Positions 41,302 to 49,661 of a DNA stretch of 64,000 nucleotides are shown one piece after another. Numbering within the stretch: position 1 is the stretch's first letter; every line of letters starts with the position of its first letter. The DNA is from Hymenobacter cavernae. GTDB taxonomy: Bacteria; Bacteroidota; Bacteroidia; Cytophagales; Hymenobacteraceae. The stretch spans positions 1 through 64,000 of the forward strand of contig NZ_BMHT01000005.1 of assembly GCF_014641455.1 (NCBI RefSeq). The letters are read 5' to 3'. A model generated the notes under the pieces. The model saw only the letters and a program-made list of their open reading frames with translations, did not search any database and was not told the origin of the DNA. Both the position numbers and the translations under genes were made by a program.

Positions 41302-42183
41302 TCACACGCTAACTGCCACCTGCTCAATGCGGTCGGCGACGCGCTGCATGAGCCACATGGGCGTGCTGGTGGCTCCACAAATGCCAACTGACTCGGCGCC
41401 GTGGAACCACTCGTCATCTATTTCCTGCTCGTTTTCCACGAAATAGCTGCGCGGGTTCGTCTTATTAACAACGCTGAACAAGGCTTTGCCATTGGAGCTT
41501 TTGCGGCCACTCACAAACACGATGACATCGTGCTGCACGGCGAACTTGGCCAGGGCCGGTTCCCGGTTGCTCACCTGGCGGCAGATGCTGTCGTTGGCAT
41601 CAAAGGAAGCTAGCTCACCACCGGCTGCCGCAATCCGCTCTTCGATGAGCTGCTTCATGTGGTAGAAACCGGCTGTGCTTTTCGTGGTCTGGCTGAAGAG
41701 CGTAACGGGCCGGGTGAAGTCAATCTGGTCGAGGTCGGCATCGTTCATCACGATCAGGGCGCGATTGCCGGTCTGGCCCGTGAGGCCAGTGACTTCCGCG
41801 TGGCCGGGTTGGCCATAGATGACAATCTGGCCATCCTGGCGCTTGGTGGCGTCGTAGGCGTGCTTTACGCGGTTCTGGAGCTTGAGCACCACCGGGCACG
41901 AAGCATCAATAAGTTCCAGGTTGTTGCGCAAAGCTAGCTCGTAGGTTTCCGGCGGCTCGCCGTGCGCCCGGATGAGCACTTTGCAATCGTGGAGTGCGGC
42001 CAGCTGCTCACGGTCGATGATGCGCAGGCCCTGCTGGTAGAGGCGCTCCACCTCCATGCGGTTATGCACAATGTCGCCGAGGCAGTACAAGGTTTCTTCG
42101 TGCGCCAGCTCGTCTTCGGCCATCTGAATGGCAAACTCAACGCCGAAGCAGTAGCCGGAATTCTTATCTATCGTGACGTTCAT
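41302..42183 (-). CDS. ispH: 4-hydroxy-3-methylbut-2-enyl diphosphate reductase (IspH)
   Basis: A 293-residue iron-sulfur enzyme making IPP and DMAPP in the last step of the MEP isoprenoid pathway. The three cluster cysteines are Cys12 (GYCFG), Cys96 (ASCPV) and Cys201 (SICRQV). The diphosphate-binding histidines are His40, His74 (RAHGEPP) and His128 with Glu130 (GQPGHAEVTG). The SGRKSSNG loop and late GICGATSTP are intact. It is in the same orientation as cmk upstream, a neighbourhood common in Bacteroidota. Confidence 0.97.
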   Translation of the reverse strand: MNVTIDKNSGYCFGVEFAIQMAEDELAHEETLYCLGDIVHNRMEVERLYQQGLRIIDREQLAALHDCKVLIRAHGEPPETYELALRNNLELIDASCPVVLKLQNRVKHAYDATKRQDGQIVIYGQPGHAEVTGLTGQTGNRALIVMNDADLDQIDFTRPVTLFSQTTKSTAGFYHMKQLIEERIAAAGGELASFDANDSICRQVSNREPALAKFAVQHDVIVFVSGRKSSNGKALFSVVNKTNPRSYFVENEQEIDDEWFHGAESVGICGATSTPMWLMQRVADRIEQVAVSV

Positions 42184-42260
42184 GCGCTTTCTTCAACAAA
42201 CAGACTTACTCTTACAACTTTCGCGCCCCAATCGAACCTGACAGGGTGGCTAGGTTTCCC

Positions 42261-42971
42261 CTAGCCGTTGTGCGACTGCGCCAGCATGGCCCGCGAAAAC
42301 AACGCCGCCGATACTCGTTCGAGCACAAAATCCACTTGCTCGTCGATGGTGATGTGCGTGGTATCGAGCAGCACAGCGTCGGCAGCCCGGCGCAGGGGGC
42401 TTTCGGCGCGTGTCGAATCAATATAGTCACGCTTTGTGAGGTTTTCGATAATGGCACCTAGCTCCACCTGCTCACCCTTCTCAGCTAGCTCCTCCTGCCG
42501 GCGCAGGGCGCGGGTATGGGTATCGGCCGTCATAAACACCTTCACTTCGGCGTCGGGGAAAACAGTAGTGCCGATGTCGCGGCCATCCATCACCACGCCC
42601 CGCTTACGGCCCATGCGCTGCTGCTGGCGTACCATGGCGTGGCGCACGGCCGGAATAACCGACACCTCGCTCACATTATTGGAGATGTACATCTGCCGGA
42701 TTTCATCTTCCCGAATCTGGCCGTCGAGGCACAGCTCGTTGCGGCCGGTGCGGCGGTTGCGCTTGAAGCTGATGTGCATGTCGTGCAGCGCCTGCTCGAT
42801 GCGCGGCAGATCGTCGAAGGCAATCTGATGATCAAGCAAGTACAGCGTGACGGCGCGGTACATGGCGCCGGTATCAATGTAGGCGTAGCCCAGGGCGGCG
42901 GCTACGGCTTTGGCCGTGGTGCTCTTACCGCACGAAGAATAGCCGTCGATGGCAATGACAAGTTTCTGCAT
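42261..42971 (-). CDS. cmk: Cytidylate kinase (Cmk)
   Basis: A 236-residue kinase phosphorylating CMP/dCMP with ATP. P-loop GYSSCGKS at 10-17, substrate residues IDTGAMYRAVTLY, DGRDIGTTVFPDAEVKVFMT as the central signature, and RDYIDSTRAESPLRRAADA near the C-terminus. The ATG at 42971 (MQKLVIAIDG) matches the family N-terminus; a longer frame to 43007 would overlap the upstream gene. It lies 77 bp upstream of ispH on the same strand and is probably co-transcribed with it. Confidence 0.95.
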   Translation of the reverse strand: MQKLVIAIDGYSSCGKSTTAKAVAAALGYAYIDTGAMYRAVTLYLLDHQIAFDDLPRIEQALHDMHISFKRNRRTGRNELCLDGQIREDEIRQMYISNNVSEVSVIPAVRHAMVRQQQRMGRKRGVVMDGRDIGTTVFPDAEVKVFMTADTHTRALRRQEELAEKGEQVELGAIIENLTKRDYIDSTRAESPLRRAADAVLLDTTHITIDEQVDFVLERVSAALFSRAMLAQSHNG

Positions 42972-43003
42972 GGCAAAATCGGGCGGCTTGGGGCTAGGGT
43001 GAG

Positions 43004-43399
43004 TCACGAATTTTGTTCTTTACGGCCGGAGGCGGCAGCCAGACGTTCAGGTAGTTCCGTAAAGAATACGGCTACCGACGAAGGTCGGCCGTGGGCGAGC
43101 TGTTCGGCAACGCGGTAAAAGGGATTGAAAAAAGAGTGCCCGCCGAAGCCGACACCCGTGGTACCATCGGGCCCGGCGGCCCACTGCCCGCCGTAGGTCT
43201 GCACCATGCACTGACCTAGGTAGCAGCCCAGCGCCGTCACGGTGTTTTCCCGGCTGCTATCCGTCAGGCCAGGTCGTTGCGCCTCAATCACTTCTGCCAA
43301 GCGCTGCACCCCTTCGGCGTCGAAGGCAGTGAGCCGCAGCTGCTGGCGGACGGCTTCAGCGGCGTTTTGCAGCGTGGAAAGAGGTGATTCAGTGGGCAT
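43004..43399 (-). CDS. Hypothetical soluble protein
   Basis: A 131-residue protein, no signal peptide. N-terminal helices (LQNAAEAVRQQLRLTAFDAE) lead to a compact region with ALGCYLGQCMVQTYGGQWAA, then GVGFGGHSFFNPFYRVAEQL. The LGxYLGxxxxxxYGGxW pattern is reminiscent of DUF3806-like proteins, which I cannot confirm. The stop lies 33 bp before the cmk start on the same strand, so it may be the first gene of a cmk-ispH transcript. Confidence 0.75.
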   Translation of the reverse strand: MPTESPLSTLQNAAEAVRQQLRLTAFDAEGVQRLAEVIEAQRPGLTDSSRENTVTALGCYLGQCMVQTYGGQWAAGPDGTTGVGFGGHSFFNPFYRVAEQLAHGRPSSVAVFFTELPERLAAASGRKEQNS

Positions 43400-43447
43400 T
43401 GAACAAGGCTACTCGCTTACTTGCTAAGATTTAGAAATAAGCTTCTG

Positions 43448-44122
43448 TTAATGATTTTGCTGCTTCCAATTGACATATACGGCAACAATCTGCTTGGTTT
43501 GTTTAGCTCGAAGCGCACCAGCTTTTAACTGTTTTGCCAAATCCGGATGATCTCCGAAAAGGCTTAACATTACCTGCTCGAATTCTTTGCGCTTAACCGG
43601 AACTGTTATTACCTGCTTCCCGTGGCTCAGCAACAAACCGTCGCCGTCCCACTCTGGAGTGTTCATGGTAGTCCAGCTATAACTTGCCAGCAGATAGCCA
43701 CCGCGGTTATATACCTGTTTAACAAAGCAAGCAGGAACCTTCACATCAGGTTTTTTAGGGTCGGCAAAGTTCCGCATAACCCGAAACGTGTCGATGACAG
43801 TCGCTACGGCTTGCACCTCGTCCAAGGAAAATAACCTTTTTTGCCTGCTTCCCTCCTCTTGTGCCTGGAGCCCGCCCTCAAGACCCTGAAGCCACATCTT
43901 AGCCGGGTGCCAGCTCTGGTCAACCAATTGATAGTTGCCCTTACCTAAACTGACTAAGTCGCCGCTAGTAGCAATTGCGCCCATGGTAGCAGAACGCACC
44001 CCTGCTATAATAAGTCCTCCCACTTGCGCGCTTACCTGGATTGCCTGCGTAATCAACAGTAGCAGCGACAATGCAAGCACTTTCCTCCAACGGACAAAGC
44101 CAGACATCAAGGAGTAGATCAT
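43448..44122 (-). CDS. Hypothetical exported protein
   Basis: A 224-residue protein with a hydrophobic N-terminal signal (KVLALSLLLLITQAIQVSAQ). The mature region contains short strands and helices (GNYQLVDQSWHPAKMWLQGL, FSLDEVQAVATVIDTFRVMR, YLLASYSWTTMNTPEWDGDG) that I do not recognise. Its AT-rich codon use differs from most neighbours. A frame up to 44149 exists, but that start would overlap the next gene; 44122 is chosen, and 44107 is also possible. Confidence 0.7.
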   Translation of the reverse strand: MIYSLMSGFVRWRKVLALSLLLLITQAIQVSAQVGGLIIAGVRSATMGAIATSGDLVSLGKGNYQLVDQSWHPAKMWLQGLEGGLQAQEEGSRQKRLFSLDEVQAVATVIDTFRVMRNFADPKKPDVKVPACFVKQVYNRGGYLLASYSWTTMNTPEWDGDGLLLSHGKQVITVPVKRKEFEQVMLSLFGDHPDLAKQLKAGALRAKQTKQIVAVYVNWKQQNH

Positions 44123-44133
44123 ATCAATTGCGC

Positions 44134-44292
44134 CTAATGGCTGTCGCACGGACAGGGAATGTGGCCGGATTTGGCTTTGCGCTTATACGAAGCGGTTTTC
44201 TTTTGCTGCGCCGTGCGACCCGCGCAACCGGTGGCCGCAACACCCGACCCTAGGAAAAGGGTAAGCCAGAGCATCGTTATAATCTTTCTCAC
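44134..44292 (-). CDS. Small lipoprotein with CPCDSH tail
   Basis: A 52-residue protein: a hydrophobic signal (MLWLTLFLGSGVAATGC) with lipobox-like ATGC, then a basic linker (QQKKTASYKRKAKSGHIPC) and the C-terminus CPCDSH. A Cys pair with His at the extreme end is an unusual arrangement for such a short mature peptide. The start is GTG at 44292 or ATG at 44274; a TATATTTG -7 box at 44317-44310 would place the transcript start about 11 or 29 bp ahead. The ORF ends 12 bp before the preferred start of the exported protein gene, so the two are probably one unit. Confidence 0.55.
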   Translation of the reverse strand: MRKIITMLWLTLFLGSGVAATGCAGRTAQQKKTASYKRKAKSGHIPCPCDSH

Positions 44293-44309
44293 AGGGGCGG
44301 ATTTTCCCG

Positions 44310-44317
44310 CAAATATA
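44310..44317 (-). promoter_or_regulatory. Candidate -7 element
   Basis: The minus strand reads TATATTTG, an exact TAnnTTTG match, upstream of the small lipoprotein gene and across from the divergent ade start. No -33 TTTG is evident. Confidence 0.45.
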
Positions 44318-44378
44318 AGGTTCTTTACCCGTTCACCTTCCTGTAGCCTCAACTTTAGCCTGCTCCTGCATCTAGCTT

Positions 44379-46031
44379 ATGCCAGCCGAATTCTCACTCC
44401 GTGCCAACGTTATCAACTTATTTATCAACACGATAACACTCGGCACCATTCACGTCGGGGAAGGCAAAATTCGGCGGATTGAACTCACCGATGAACCTAG
44501 CCCTGACCCGGCGCTGCCTTACATTTTGCCGGGCTTTGTGGATGCGCATGTGCATGTAGAAAGCTCGCTTTTGGTGCCTGCTGAGTTTGCCAGGCTAGCT
44601 GTCGTGCATGGCACTGTGGCAACCGTATCGGACCCGCACGAAATTGGGAACGTGCTGGGCGTGGCGGGCGTGGAGTACATGCTGGCCAACGGCAACACCG
44701 TACCGTTTAAGTTTTGCTTCGGTGCGCCTTCGTGCGTGCCCGCTACGCCTTTTGAAACGGCCGGTGCCACCATCACCGCCGCCGACATCGAGCAGCTTTT
44801 CCAGAACCCTGCCGTGGGCTATTTGGCCGAAATGATGAACTGGCCCGGCGTGCTGCACCGCGACCTGCTGGTGATGGAGAAGATAGCCCTGGCTCAGCGC
44901 TACAACCGCCCTGTGGATGGGCATGCGCCTGGCCTGCGCGGCGACGATGCCCGCCAATATGCCAGCGCCGGCATCAGCACCGACCACGAATGCTTTACGG
45001 CCGAAGAAGCCCTCGACAAGCTAGCCGTGGGCATGAAGATCTTGATTCGGGAAGGCTCAGCGGCCCGCAATTTTGAGGCACTGATTGATCTTTTGCCCGA
45101 ACACTACGAGAGCCTGATGTTCTGCTCCGACGACAAGCACCCCGACACGCTCGTGCTAGGGCATATCAACCAGCTCGTGCAGCGCGCCGTGGCCCGCGGG
45201 CAGGATGTGCTGAAGGTGCTGCGCGTGGCGTGCCTGAACCCGGTGCTGCACTACAACTTGCCCGTGGGCCTGCTCCGCGAAGGCGACGCAGCTGACTTTA
45301 TCGTGGTTGATAACTTACAGGACTTCAAGGTTCAGCAAACGTATATCAACGGTGAGCTAGTGGCCGAGAACGGCCAGACGCGTATTCCGGCTGCGCCGGT
45401 AGCCGTTGTTAATAACTTCCATGCGGAACCCGTGGGAGCCAAAGATTTTCAACTACCTGCTCCTGCTGACACGGCAACAGTCCGCGTCATCGAATGCTTT
45501 GACGGGCAGCTTATCACCGCACGCCGCGACCTAGGTGCTACAGTAGAAAACGGCCTCGTAGTGCCTGACCTAGGCAACGACGTCTTGAAACTGACGGTCG
45601 CAAATCGTTATGCGGCCGCCGCGCCCGCGGTAGCTTTCATCAAAGGTTTCGGGCTGAAGCGTGGCGCGTTGGCTTCCAGCGTCGGCCACGATTCGCACAA
45701 CATCACCGCCGTAGGCTGCGACGATGAGAGCCTGGCCCGCGCCGTGAACCTGGTTATTCAGGCGAAAGGCGGACTGGCGGCCGTTGGTGAGAATGGTGAG
45801 GAATTGCTGTTGCCCCTGCCCGTTGCCGGCCTCATGTCGGATCAGGATGGCTACGCCGTGGCGGAGGCGTACACGGCCATTGATGCGCTGGCGAAAAAGC
45901 TAGGTAGCCCGCTGGCCGCGCCGTTTATGACGCTTTCCTTTATGGCGCTGCTTGTTATACCTAGCCTGAAGCTCAGCGACAAAGGTCTGTTCGACGGCGA
46001 AGCGTTTCAGTTTGTGGAGGCTGTAGTGTAA
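44379..46031 (+). CDS. ade: Adenine deaminase (Ade)
   Basis: A 550-residue amidohydrolase converting adenine to hypoxanthine for purine salvage. Metal ligands appear in GFVDAHVHVESSLL (HxH) and GHAPGLRG, with the central STDHECFTAEEALDKL and FCSDDKHPDTL characteristic of bacterial Ade; the C-terminal half has the family-specific VGHDSHNITAVGCDDE. Length is normal (about 550-590). It is divergent from the small lipoprotein and followed by a paired hairpin that starts 3 bp after the TAA. Confidence 0.95.
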   Translation: MPAEFSLRANVINLFINTITLGTIHVGEGKIRRIELTDEPSPDPALPYILPGFVDAHVHVESSLLVPAEFARLAVVHGTVATVSDPHEIGNVLGVAGVEYMLANGNTVPFKFCFGAPSCVPATPFETAGATITAADIEQLFQNPAVGYLAEMMNWPGVLHRDLLVMEKIALAQRYNRPVDGHAPGLRGDDARQYASAGISTDHECFTAEEALDKLAVGMKILIREGSAARNFEALIDLLPEHYESLMFCSDDKHPDTLVLGHINQLVQRAVARGQDVLKVLRVACLNPVLHYNLPVGLLREGDAADFIVVDNLQDFKVQQTYINGELVAENGQTRIPAAPVAVVNNFHAEPVGAKDFQLPAPADTATVRVIECFDGQLITARRDLGATVENGLVVPDLGNDVLKLTVANRYAAAAPAVAFIKGFGLKRGALASSVGHDSHNITAVGCDDESLARAVNLVIQAKGGLAAVGENGEELLLPLPVAGLMSDQDGYAVAEAYTAIDALAKKLGSPLAAPFMTLSFMALLVIPSLKLSDKGLFDGEAFQFVEAVV

Positions 46032-46033
46032 TC

Positions 46034-46126
46034 GTAGGAACGCGCCACGGCGCGTTCATCGTTGGCGTTGACTGAACTAATCGTTCTGCCTCGTTCAACG
46101 ATGAACGCGCCGTGGCGCGTTCCTAC
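46034..46126. repeat. Paired hairpin element, GTAGGAACGCGCC family (copy A4)
   Basis: Arm 1 at 46034-46057 and inverted arm 2 at 46103-46126 flank a 45-bp spacer with ATCGTTGGCG and TCGTTCAACGA. It occupies nearly the whole gap between two convergent genes and no other terminator is seen there, so it may serve as their terminator. Confidence 0.9.
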
Positions 46127-46139
46127 AAACAACTGGTAC

Positions 46140-46562
46140 CTAGCTTGCGGAAAACCGCTTGGCTAGCAGCTTCTGCATTTTCTCTTCGGTGAGGGGTTTG
46201 GTGAGGTATTCTACGTCTTTGAACTGCGATACGCGGGCGGTATCGGCGGCGTGCATGGAGGTGGTCAGCACGGCCATTACGGTTCTGCTTTTCACCTCGG
46301 GGGGCAGGCTGTCGTAGTGTTTCAGAAACTCGAAGCCATCCATGCCGGGCATTTTAAGGTCGACAAAAACCAGCTCCGGCAGATGGTCGGAGGCCTCCGA
46401 AGGCTGCCGGCCATTGCCCCACAGAAACTCAAAGGCTTCTTCTGCTCTGGTGAACGTACGCACCTGATCCGCAATAGCCAACCGGTTGAGCAGACGATTA
46501 TTCAGGAAGCTGGTCGTTTCGTTATCGTCCACCAGCACGATATTCTGGAGCTTTTTGGTCAT
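46140..46562 (-). CDS. Single-domain response regulator
   Basis: A 140-residue stand-alone receiver domain. Phospho-acceptor Asp68 (VFVDLKMPGMDG), acidic pair Asp12/Asp13, switch Thr at 100/101 and Lys122 (YLTKP) are all present. The N-terminus MTKKLQNIVLVDDNETT matches single-receiver proteins common in Bacteroidota. There is no output domain and no kinase gene nearby, so it likely relays a phosphate or protein-protein signal. The ATG at 46562 is preferred to 46574. Confidence 0.9.
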   Translation of the reverse strand: MTKKLQNIVLVDDNETTSFLNNRLLNRLAIADQVRTFTRAEEAFEFLWGNGRQPSEASDHLPELVFVDLKMPGMDGFEFLKHYDSLPPEVKSRTVMAVLTTSMHAADTARVSQFKDVEYLTKPLTEEKMQKLLAKRFSAS

Positions 46563-46611
46563 GTTCAAAATCACGGAAGGCAGTTGCTACTTGCTTCTAA
46601 AGTATTGAAAA

Positions 46612-47592
46612 CTATTGTAACCAGCCTTGCGCGCGCATCCAGTCATCGTTGTAAATTTTTGCCAGGTAGCGGGTACCGTGGTCGGGCAGAATCACAACCA
46701 TTGTATCGTCTTCTTTCAGGTGCTCCCGCGCGTATTCCAGGGCGCCAAACACCGCCGAACCGCACGACCAGCCCACGAATAAGCCTTCTTCCCTGGCCAG
46801 GCGGCGCGTCATCAGCGCACTATCCTTGTCCGATACTTTGATAAACAAGTCAATCTGGTCGAAGTCAACGTTCTTCGGCAAAATATCTTCGCCGATGCCT
46901 TCCGTTTTGTAGGGGTAGATTTCGTTCTGGTCGAAGATGCCGGTTTCCTTGTACTTCTTGAACACCGAGCCATAGGTGTCGATGCCAAGCGTAACCAGCC
47001 CCGACTTCTGCTCTTTCAGGTACTTGCTGGTGCCGCAGATAGTGCCGCCCGTGCCCACGCCACAAGCTAGGTGCGTGATGCGGCCTTCAGTTTGCGCCCA
47101 CAGCTCGGGGCCCGTCTCTTCGTAGTGCGCCGCGGTGTTGGAAAGATTATCGTACTGATTGGGGTAGAACGAGTTCGGAATTTCGGCGTTGAGCTTGCGC
47201 GCCACTGAGTAGTAAGAGCGCGGGTCGTCGGGCGTTACATCGGTAGGGCAGATGATGATTTCGGCGCCTACCGCTTTCAGAATATCCCGCTTTTCTTGTC
47301 CCTGCTTGTCGCTCATTGTGAAGATGCAGCGGTAGCCCTTGCTGATGGCCGCCAACGCCAGGCCCATGCCCGTGTTGCCGCTGGTGCCTTCGATAATAGT
47401 GCCGCCTGGCTTGAGCAAACCCGCTTTTTCGGCGTCTTCAATCATTCTCAATGCCATGCGGTCTTTCACCGAGTTGCCGGGGTTGAAATATTCAACCTTG
47501 GCCAGCACCGTGCCGCGGATGCCGTCCGTTACTTTATTGAGTTTCACCAGAGGCGTGTTGCCAATGGCTTCCACTATGTGATTCAGGTACAT
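46612..47592 (-). CDS. PLP-dependent cysteine synthase family protein
   Basis: A 326-residue fold-type II PLP enzyme. The PLP-binding Lys43 lies in NPGNSVKDRMA and the phosphate loop GTSGNTG at 69-75; CGVGTGGTICGTSKYLKE and WSCGSAVFGALEYA follow. It resembles cysteine synthase and the catalytic core of cystathionine beta-synthase without CBS domains; which reaction it performs cannot be settled. The ATG at 47592 (MYLNHIVEAIGNTPLV) is the correct start; the ORF upstream runs into repeat DNA. Confidence 0.92.
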   Translation of the reverse strand: MYLNHIVEAIGNTPLVKLNKVTDGIRGTVLAKVEYFNPGNSVKDRMALRMIEDAEKAGLLKPGGTIIEGTSGNTGMGLALAAISKGYRCIFTMSDKQGQEKRDILKAVGAEIIICPTDVTPDDPRSYYSVARKLNAEIPNSFYPNQYDNLSNTAAHYEETGPELWAQTEGRITHLACGVGTGGTICGTSKYLKEQKSGLVTLGIDTYGSVFKKYKETGIFDQNEIYPYKTEGIGEDILPKNVDFDQIDLFIKVSDKDSALMTRRLAREEGLFVGWSCGSAVFGALEYAREHLKEDDTMVVILPDHGTRYLAKIYNDDWMRAQGWLQ

Positions 47593-47874
47593 GAGTTTGG
47601 GGTGGAGTAGAACCACAAAGGTACGAAATGGTGAGTTGGTGAAGCGGTGAGATGTGCGATGGTGAAGTGGTGAGTTTATCGTTTGCACAGGTTCAGGTGG
47701 GCTGTAAACACCAGAACATCAACCCCACCACTTCGCCAACTCACCATTTCACCACTTCACCACCTCACCATCTCCTTGCAGCCGGCCCAAAAAAGCCTAC
47801 TTTTGTGGGCCGGTATTTTTCCGATGCCGACGGTCTTACCCCCAACGGAATAGCTACTCTAAAACCCGTTTCGA
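47593..47874. repeat. Divergent intergenic region with facing GGTGA/TCACC heptad repeats
   Basis: AATGGTGAGTTGGTGAAGCG (from about 47627, with further 7-bp words to 47676) faces TCGCCAACTCACCATTTCAC (from about 47733, continuing to 47773). Almost every word is a GGTGAAG/GGTGAGT variant or its complement. It is the only repeat of this kind lying between divergent genes; the sucD promoter should lie in the last 100 bp. No gene is present. Confidence 0.75.
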
Positions 47875-48753
47875 ATGAGTGTTCTGGTTAACAAGGATTC
47901 TAAAGTGATTGTGCAGGGCTTCACCGGCTCGGAAGGCTCCTTCCACGCCCAGCAAATGATTGACTACGGCACCAACGTGGTAGGTGGCGTGACGCCCGGC
48001 AAAGGCGGCACCAAGCACCTCGACCGTCCCGTGTTCAACACGGTTGCGGAGGCCGTTGAGCAAGCCGGCGCCGATACGAGCATCATCTTCGTGCCCCCGG
48101 CTTTCGCCGCCGATGCCATCATGGAAGCCGCTGACGCTGGTATTAAAGTTATTGTAACCATCACCGAAGGCATCCCGACCAAGGACATGATTGCGGTGAA
48201 AGAGTACCTCAAAGACCGCGAAGGTCTGCGCATGATCGGCCCGAACTGCCCCGGCGTAATGACCGCCGGTGAGTGCAAAGTGGGTATCATGCCCGGCTTT
48301 ATCTTCACGAAAGGCAAAATTGGTATCGTGTCGAAGTCGGGCACGCTGACGTACGAAGCCGTTGACCAGCTCACGAAAGCAGGCCTAGGTCAGACCACGG
48401 CTATCGGTATCGGCGGTGACCCGATCATTGGCACCACCACCAAGCAAGCGGTAGAACTGCTCATGAACGACCCCGAAACCGAAGGCATCGTAATGATCGG
48501 TGAAATCGGGGGCGGCATGGAAGCTGAAGCTGCTCGCTGGATCAAAGAAACCGGTAACAAGAAGCCCGTTGTAGGCTTCATTGCTGGCCAAACTGCACCT
48601 CCCGGCCGCCGCATGGGCCACGCCGGTGCTATCGTAGGCGGCGCCGATGATACGGCTGCTGCCAAGATGGCTATCATGCGTGAGTGCGGCATCCACGTCG
48701 TGGATTCGCCCGCCGAAATCGGCGATACGATGCTGCGCGTATTGAATAGCTAG
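47875..48753 (+). CDS. sucD: Succinate-CoA ligase ADP/GDP-forming, alpha subunit (SucD)
   Basis: A 292-residue TCA-cycle enzyme subunit converting succinyl-CoA to succinate with substrate-level phosphorylation. The CoA-binding Rossmann region begins [18 protein letters not shown]; the phosphorylated histidine is His249 ([10 protein letters not shown]), with [13 protein letters not shown] in the interface. Full length. The beta subunit gene sucC is not adjacent in this window; separate sucC and sucD loci occur in Bacteroidota. A terminator follows. Confidence 0.96.
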   Translation: MSVLVNKDSKVIVQGFTGSEGSFHAQQMIDYGTNVVGGVTPGKGGTKHLDRPVFNTVAEAVEQAGADTSIIFVPPAFAADAIMEAADAGIKVIVTITEGIPTKDMIAVKEYLKDREGLRMIGPNCPGVMTAGECKVGIMPGFIFTKGKIGIVSKSGTLTYEAVDQLTKAGLGQTTAIGIGGDPIIGTTTKQAVELLMNDPETEGIVMIGEIGGGMEAEAARWIKETGNKKPVVGFIAGQTAPPGRRMGHAGAIVGGADDTAAAKMAIMRECGIHVVDSPAEIGDTMLRVLNS

Positions 48754-48776
48754 GTTTTGCTAACTTCTGAATAAAA

Positions 48777-48807
48777 GAAAAGCCCCGGTTTGCGCCGGGG
48801 CTTTTTT
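48777..48807 (+). terminator. Terminator after sucD
   Basis: AGCCCCGG (48781-48788) pairs with CCGGGGCT (48795-48802), followed by TTTTTT. It ends sucD transcription. Confidence 0.9.
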
Positions 48808-48899
48808 GCGTAATATCAATAGACATCTGGCGCTTACCGAAACCAGAAACCTAGGTAGCGCTAACCAAGAGCTACGTTTTATACTCACTGATTTTATCT

Positions 48900-49661
48900 A
48901 TGGCGTTACACGAGAAGCAAGCGCCCCCTCCCACCCGCACCACCACCGTCCTCTTCGACCTCGACGATACGCTATTCGATCATGCGGGCACCGCGCGGGC
49001 AGCACTAGCAGCTAGCACCAGCAATCTGCCTTTTGCCAGCGAAATAGAGTTGGATGAGCTGTATAACCGCTATAGTGAGCTATTGGAAGAGATGCACCCG
49101 CTGGTATTGGCGGGCCGCTACAGCTACCAAGAGGCACGGCAGCTGCGTTTTCAGCGCTTGCTCGCTCCTTATGGCGCTTTGGCTACTGAAGCGGAAGCAG
49201 ACGAATTTGCGCAGTTTCACTACACGCATTACCGCAACCTGCGCCAGCCGATAACAGGTGCGCTGGCCTTGCTAGAGGCATTAAAACCGCAGTACCGCAT
49301 CGGCATTGTAACTAATAACCGCACGGCTGAACAGGAAGACAAGCTGCGCTACCTAGGTATGACCCACCTAATAGACGCGCTGATTACCTCCGAAGACGTC
49401 GGCGTTACCAAACCCGACCCGCGCATTTTCCAGGTAGCCATGCAGCACCTAGGTGCCGCGCCCGCCGAAACCGTAATGGTCGGCGACAACTGGACGGCCG
49501 ACGTGCTCGGCGCCTTGGCGGTGAGTATCCGGCCCGTGTGGCTGAACCGCTTCGGGGCGACGCGGCTGTCACCTGATGTTGAGGAAATCACTGGTTTTGA
49601 ACCGTTAACGGAGGTGCTGCGGAAGATTGTGGGGCGTACGACGAAAGTTGCGGGCTACTAA
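48900..49661 (+). CDS. YjjG-type HAD phosphatase (noncanonical pyrimidine nucleotidase-like)
   Basis: A 253-residue haloacid-dehalogenase-family phosphatase. Nucleophile Asp20 and acid Asp22 in FDLDDTLFD, Thr in IVTNNRT, Lys in VTKPDPRIF and GDNWTADVLGA in motif IV. The helical cap between about 30 and 110 and the overall length fit the YjjG/HAD-IA nucleotidases that dephosphorylate (non-standard) pyrimidine nucleotides, but other small phosphates are possible. Its TAA is directly followed by the stop of the convergent lipoprotein gene, with no base between them. Confidence 0.9.
   Translation: MALHEKQAPPPTRTTTVLFDLDDTLFDHAGTARAALAASTSNLPFASEIELDELYNRYSELLEEMHPLVLAGRYSYQEARQLRFQRLLAPYGALATEAEADEFAQFHYTHYRNLRQPITGALALLEALKPQYRIGIVTNNRTAEQEDKLRYLGMTHLIDALITSEDVGVTKPDPRIFQVAMQHLGAAPAETVMVGDNWTADVLGALAVSIRPVWLNRFGATRLSPDVEEITGFEPLTEVLRKIVGRTTKVAGY

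Noticed and set aside
47593..47773. Possible CRISPR array or tandem repeat
   Set aside because: Units are 7-bp words facing each other, without regular 25-40 bp repeats, unique spacers or cas genes.
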